Shown: one piece after another, positions 7,842 through 10,166 of the stretch
Numbering within the stretch: position 1 is the first letter of the stretch
How the letters are laid out: every line of letters starts with the position of its first letter
Assembly: GCA_010015675.1 (NCBI GenBank)
Contig: ML977024.1
Span: 75,524 to 85,689 of the forward strand
Length of the DNA stretch: 10,166 bases
Direction: 5' to 3'
Source: Byssothecium circinans
Taxonomy: Eukaryota; Ascomycota; Dothideomycetes; Pleosporales; Massarinaceae
Program-made: the position numbers and the translations under genes
Notes under the pieces: generated by a model
What the model was told of the DNA's origin: nothing
Database searches by the model: none
What the model saw: only the letters and a program-made list of their open reading frames with translations

Positions 7842-9374
7842 TTAATCTGAATCCTCCGCAATTCCCCGATAGTCGCGAGAATCGCAAATGCTGGCCCGGC
7901 AAATAGGGCAGGGAACCTTCCCGTCGCTAGGATAGGCACGATCGTTCGCCAGAGCATCTAAGCAAGCAAAATGAAACAAATGCCGGCAACCGTTAGCTTT
8001 AACACAACTAGCTCCGCTCTCCTCAAACTCATCCTGGCAGATCACACAAATATCCCGCTGGCCTGGGGACAGTTCATAGGGCATAGAGATGGCCATAACG
8101 TCGTTTCGGGGCCCTATAGGATACACTGGAACCTCTTCTGGGAGTGGAAGTCCTATAGGGTTGAAAGTGTTCCCTTCCGGTGCGGGTACATTGTTGTTGG
8201 TGATGTTGGTAGGCATTGGCTCATCATCAACCCTGCCGATCTCGTTGGGGCAGCCTGACGGACGCCAATAGATGGGTACATCATCTATGTTGCGCTCCCA
8301 GCAAGCATCAAAGCGATCCTTAACAATACGGAGCACTGTTCCATCATCGACCCTCGTATTGGTGGCGGCCTGGAGGATCCACTGGTAGACCATGAAGATG
8401 AGTCGGCCTGAAGGGGCTCGGTCTAGCCTCACGAAGGTAGAGACAACAATCATAGAGAGGAAATCTATGTTGCCACTAACATTCATCTGAGATAGAAGCT
8501 CCCTTGCTCGAATATTAGTCTCGGCAAAGGGATCCTCAAGCATAGACTGGAATCGTCCGGTCTCACCCATTATGTAGTCACGTGCTACGTGGGTGACGTA
8601 GTCTTCCGGATAGTTCGTGATAGTCTCGTACCTCTCGCGGTATACGTCGGCTACCCAACATCCCAGACGAATGAGCTGCGCCAAAATATGATACAAGTTA
8701 TCCTCAGTGAAAGGATCTGTCTCATCCTTCAATCTCGCAAACGCCTTGGAGAGGATGCCGTTCATTCCAGGCCAGTAGGGAGTGTTCTTCTTTGATCTCG
8801 AGAGCATTTTCATTTGATACAGAACGTCGGTGGAGCTCCTCCAGTGGCGGTAAAACGGCTCCAGGTACTTCCTCAAAAGATCTGCCACTTCGAGCTCGAC
8901 TTCGTGGTCTGGATGTAGAGCGCTGAGCAAAAGCCACTGCGTAGCATAGCAACTCATACGACCATCACCGGTATCGACCAGGCGATTGGGGTGATTCTTC
9001 GGGCTTAGGTCAATAATGCCCAGATTGTTGACCACATCATCGTAGAACCTCGCGGCGGGGAATTCGTCCAAAGCGCGGGCAAACGGCCTCGAAAGATTCG
9101 GATTCGTAACCTTTCCGTTAAAAATGTAGAAGAGCTTCCTCCTATCATAAAAAAATCGAACTACCTTTTGGCGATACTGTGGGTATTGTTGCGGAGAGAC
9201 CTCTACCCTTTTGGACACAGCATGTATGAAAGCTCCGAGGATGTTGAGTACTTTCTTGGTGTCTTGAACGGATTTTGGTTGCGTTGAGAGGACAGTGTAC
9301 ATATCAGACTGGTCATCAATCAACCTGAACTCAATCAGATTGATTGATTGATTGACATGGCCAATCAACCACAA
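7842..9374 (-). CDS. RING-H2 finger protein, 510 aa, probable E3 ubiquitin ligase
   Basis: The C-terminus holds a complete RING-H2 finger in C3H2C3 order: C443, C446, C463, H465, H468, C471, C489 and C492 (CVIC, GCRHLFHFAC, CPIC). Such fingers recruit E2 enzymes, so a ubiquitin-ligase role follows from the family; the substrate is unknown. Residues 25 to about 370 look like a mostly alpha-helical domain with no domain I can name. About 370-440 is a Pro/Asn-rich linker. No membrane segment or signal peptide is seen, so it is probably cytosolic or nuclear. The frame is uninterrupted. The start is uncertain: Met1 (9374) and residues up to about 24 are encoded by simple TTGA-type repeats, and Met25 (9302) could be the real start. 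Upstream, a hAT transposon gene is arranged head-to-head. Confidence 0.82.
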   Translation of the reverse strand: MWLIGHVNQSINLIEFRLIDDQSDMYTVLSTQPKSVQDTKKVLNILGAFIHAVSKRVEVSPQQYPQYRQKVVRFFYDRRKLFYIFNGKVTNPNLSRPFARALDEFPAARFYDDVVNNLGIIDLSPKNHPNRLVDTGDGRMSCYATQWLLLSALHPDHEVELEVADLLRKYLEPFYRHWRSSTDVLYQMKMLSRSKKNTPYWPGMNGILSKAFARLKDETDPFTEDNLYHILAQLIRLGCWVADVYRERYETITNYPEDYVTHVARDYIMGETGRFQSMLEDPFAETNIRARELLSQMNVSGNIDFLSMIVVSTFVRLDRAPSGRLIFMVYQWILQAATNTRVDDGTVLRIVKDRFDACWERNIDDVPIYWRPSGCPNEIGRVDDEPMPTNITNNNVPAPEGNTFNPIGLPLPEEVPVYPIGPRNDVMAISMPYELSPGQRDICVICQDEFEESGASCVKANGCRHLFHFACLDALANDRAYPSDGKVPCPICRASICDSRDYRGIAEDSD

Positions 9375-9423
9375 CTCAACTTGGAGATCCCGGATTGATT
9401 GAGTTGATTGAGTTCAAGTTGAG
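9322..9423. repeat. Nested inverted and tandem repeats across the RING gene start
   Basis: The 16-nt arms at 9322-9337 and 9405-9420 are reverse complements at 15 of 16 positions. A second pair, CTCAACTTG (9375-9383) and CAAGTTGAG (9415-9423), is exact. GATT is repeated four times at 9338-9355, and TTGATTGAG is tandemly duplicated at 9395-9412. All are variations on TTGA/TCAA. The block covers the first codons and the immediate upstream region of the RING gene. Confidence 0.8.
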
Positions 9424-9630
9424 CTCTAAGTATATAGTAAAATTTTGTTTCGTAGAGTAAATTGTGAGGGGCCGTTGCACCTAGGATATACGCCTATCGA
9501 TAACCTGCTTAGTAAGTACCTTGCGCGTAGCCTTAGGTAAGGCTTAACACTACGACTTCTTTTAACGGCCACCGCAACTACCTTACTAAAACTACCTACC
9601 CACCTACCCACGCGCCTACCTGTACAGATT
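9424..9630 (+). mobile_element. Probable 5' terminal/leader region of a hAT element
   Basis: This non-coding stretch precedes the transposase ATG at 9631. It holds several related short motifs of the kind often found in hAT subterminal regions: TTAGTAAG (9509-9516), its reverse complement CTTACTAA (9582-9589), and the hairpin GCCTTA-GG-TAAGGC (9530-9543). Just before the ATG is a pyrimidine-rich run of ACCTACC units. TAGAG at 9453-9457 fits the loose hAT terminus consensus, but no partner end or 8-bp target duplication can be checked in this window. Confidence 0.4.
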
Positions 9631-10166
9631 ATGAACGAGAATCTTCACAAGGCCTTCGAGAAAGCAGCCGCACGCGCAAATAGTAAGCGCCCGCCTCTAA
9701 AAGCCGCCTCTAGGCGCCCCGAAATCGACGCGTCCGAAGTCTTTGATGACCCTGATCCCCTACCCCGCGAAGATTCTGATATTAACGACGACGTATACGA
9801 CGGCCTGGATTGGAATAGAGTACCTCATCTGCAGAAGCGGCCCTACGAACACTCACGCGGGTCTAAACCAAGCTGGATATACCTGTACGGCTAGCCAGTC
9901 TGGCATCGAGAGCAGCAGAAGAAGTACTGGCTTTGCAGGTACTGCCACACCCATAAGAGATTTGGTGGAGAGTATAACGTTGGTCTCTCTACCAGCTCTG
10001 CAGCGAGCCATCTAGCACAATTCAAGCCTGGCCACGGCTACGATAAATCAGGCAAGATCACAAAGGCCCCGGCTGATCAAACGTCAATACTCGCTGCCAT
10101 GCAGATGAAGGGGACTGAGGTATCTCAAGAGGTGGCCAACGAGCTGGCAGGAAGCTTCAACCGCAC
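9631..10166 (+). pseudogene. hAT-family transposase with BED-type zinc finger, in-frame stop, runs off right edge
   Basis: The frame opening MNENLHKAFEKAAARANSK runs 87 codons to a TAG at 9892-9894. Reading straight on in the same frame, coding character continues to the window edge: a tryptophan/basic stretch PVWHREQQKKYWLCRYCHTH, then C9934 and C9943 (nucleotide positions of the codons) with histidines at 10009 and 10033, arranged like a BED zinc finger, followed by a Lys/Gln-rich segment. This N-terminal layout is typical of fungal hAT transposases, which bind element ends through the BED finger. The catalytic and dimerisation regions lie outside the window. Because the protein reads smoothly across the TAG, a single nonsense change is more likely than an intron or gene end. 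CAG to TAG would be the simplest origin and fits the CpA preference of RIP. Confidence 0.75.

Noticed and set aside
9743..10015. 90-codon plus-strand open frame overlapping the hAT gene
   Set aside because: Different frame from the one showing the BED finger residues and low in protein-like features.
1..10166. tRNA, rRNA, CRISPR or a biosynthetic or defence gene cluster
   Set aside because: I saw no cloverleaf-like sequence, rRNA motif or regular spacer array, and the genes do not share a pathway.

Overview
The window looks like nuclear DNA of a filamentous ascomycete (Pezizomycotina). The evidence is short introns of 53-58 nt with GT..AG ends and CTAAT/CTGAC-type branch points, a fungal-type secreted GH95 alpha-L-fucosidase, a fungal multipass membrane protein with a long disordered tail, and fragments of fungal DNA transposons at both edges. 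A Dothideomycete/Pleosporales origin is a guess, not something the sequence proves.

Layout, left to right. (1) Positions 1-126 look like the 5' end of a pogo/Fot1-like transposon read on the minus strand: 13 codons of a transposase and a 14-nt direct repeat in the terminal region. (2) A 192-aa unrecognised protein (704-126, minus) has an N-myristoylation-like start. Its stop codon lies on the presumed TA insertion junction. (3) A 569-nt divergent promoter region follows. (4) A four-exon gene (1274-4109, plus) encodes an 889-aa multipass membrane protein; all three introns restore frame exactly. (5) Tail-to-tail with it, 63 nt away, is an intronless secreted GH95 alpha-L-fucosidase (6623-4173, minus) with all expected catalytic residues. 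(6) A gene-poor stretch of about 1.2 kb (6624-7841) contains a very AT-rich, TpA-rich island (about 7121-7450) that looks like RIP-degraded repeat DNA. (7) A 510-aa protein with a C-terminal RING-H2 finger (9374-7842, minus) has a start region made of TTGA-type repeats and nested inverted repeats. (8) Divergently, from 9631 to the right edge, lies the 5' part of a hAT transposase gene with a BED-type zinc finger, interrupted by an in-frame TAG at 9892.

The genes do not form an obvious pathway or cluster. The fucosidase is a secreted carbohydrate-active enzyme, the membrane protein and the 192-aa protein are of unknown role, and the RING protein is a probable ubiquitin ligase. The theme of the window is an ordinary gene neighbourhood framed by transposon debris, with the gene next to each transposon (192-aa protein, RING protein) apparently altered at the edge facing it. 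I found no convincing new multi-gene system. The best leads are the two gene/transposon junctions and the uncharacterised alpha-helical part of the RING protein.
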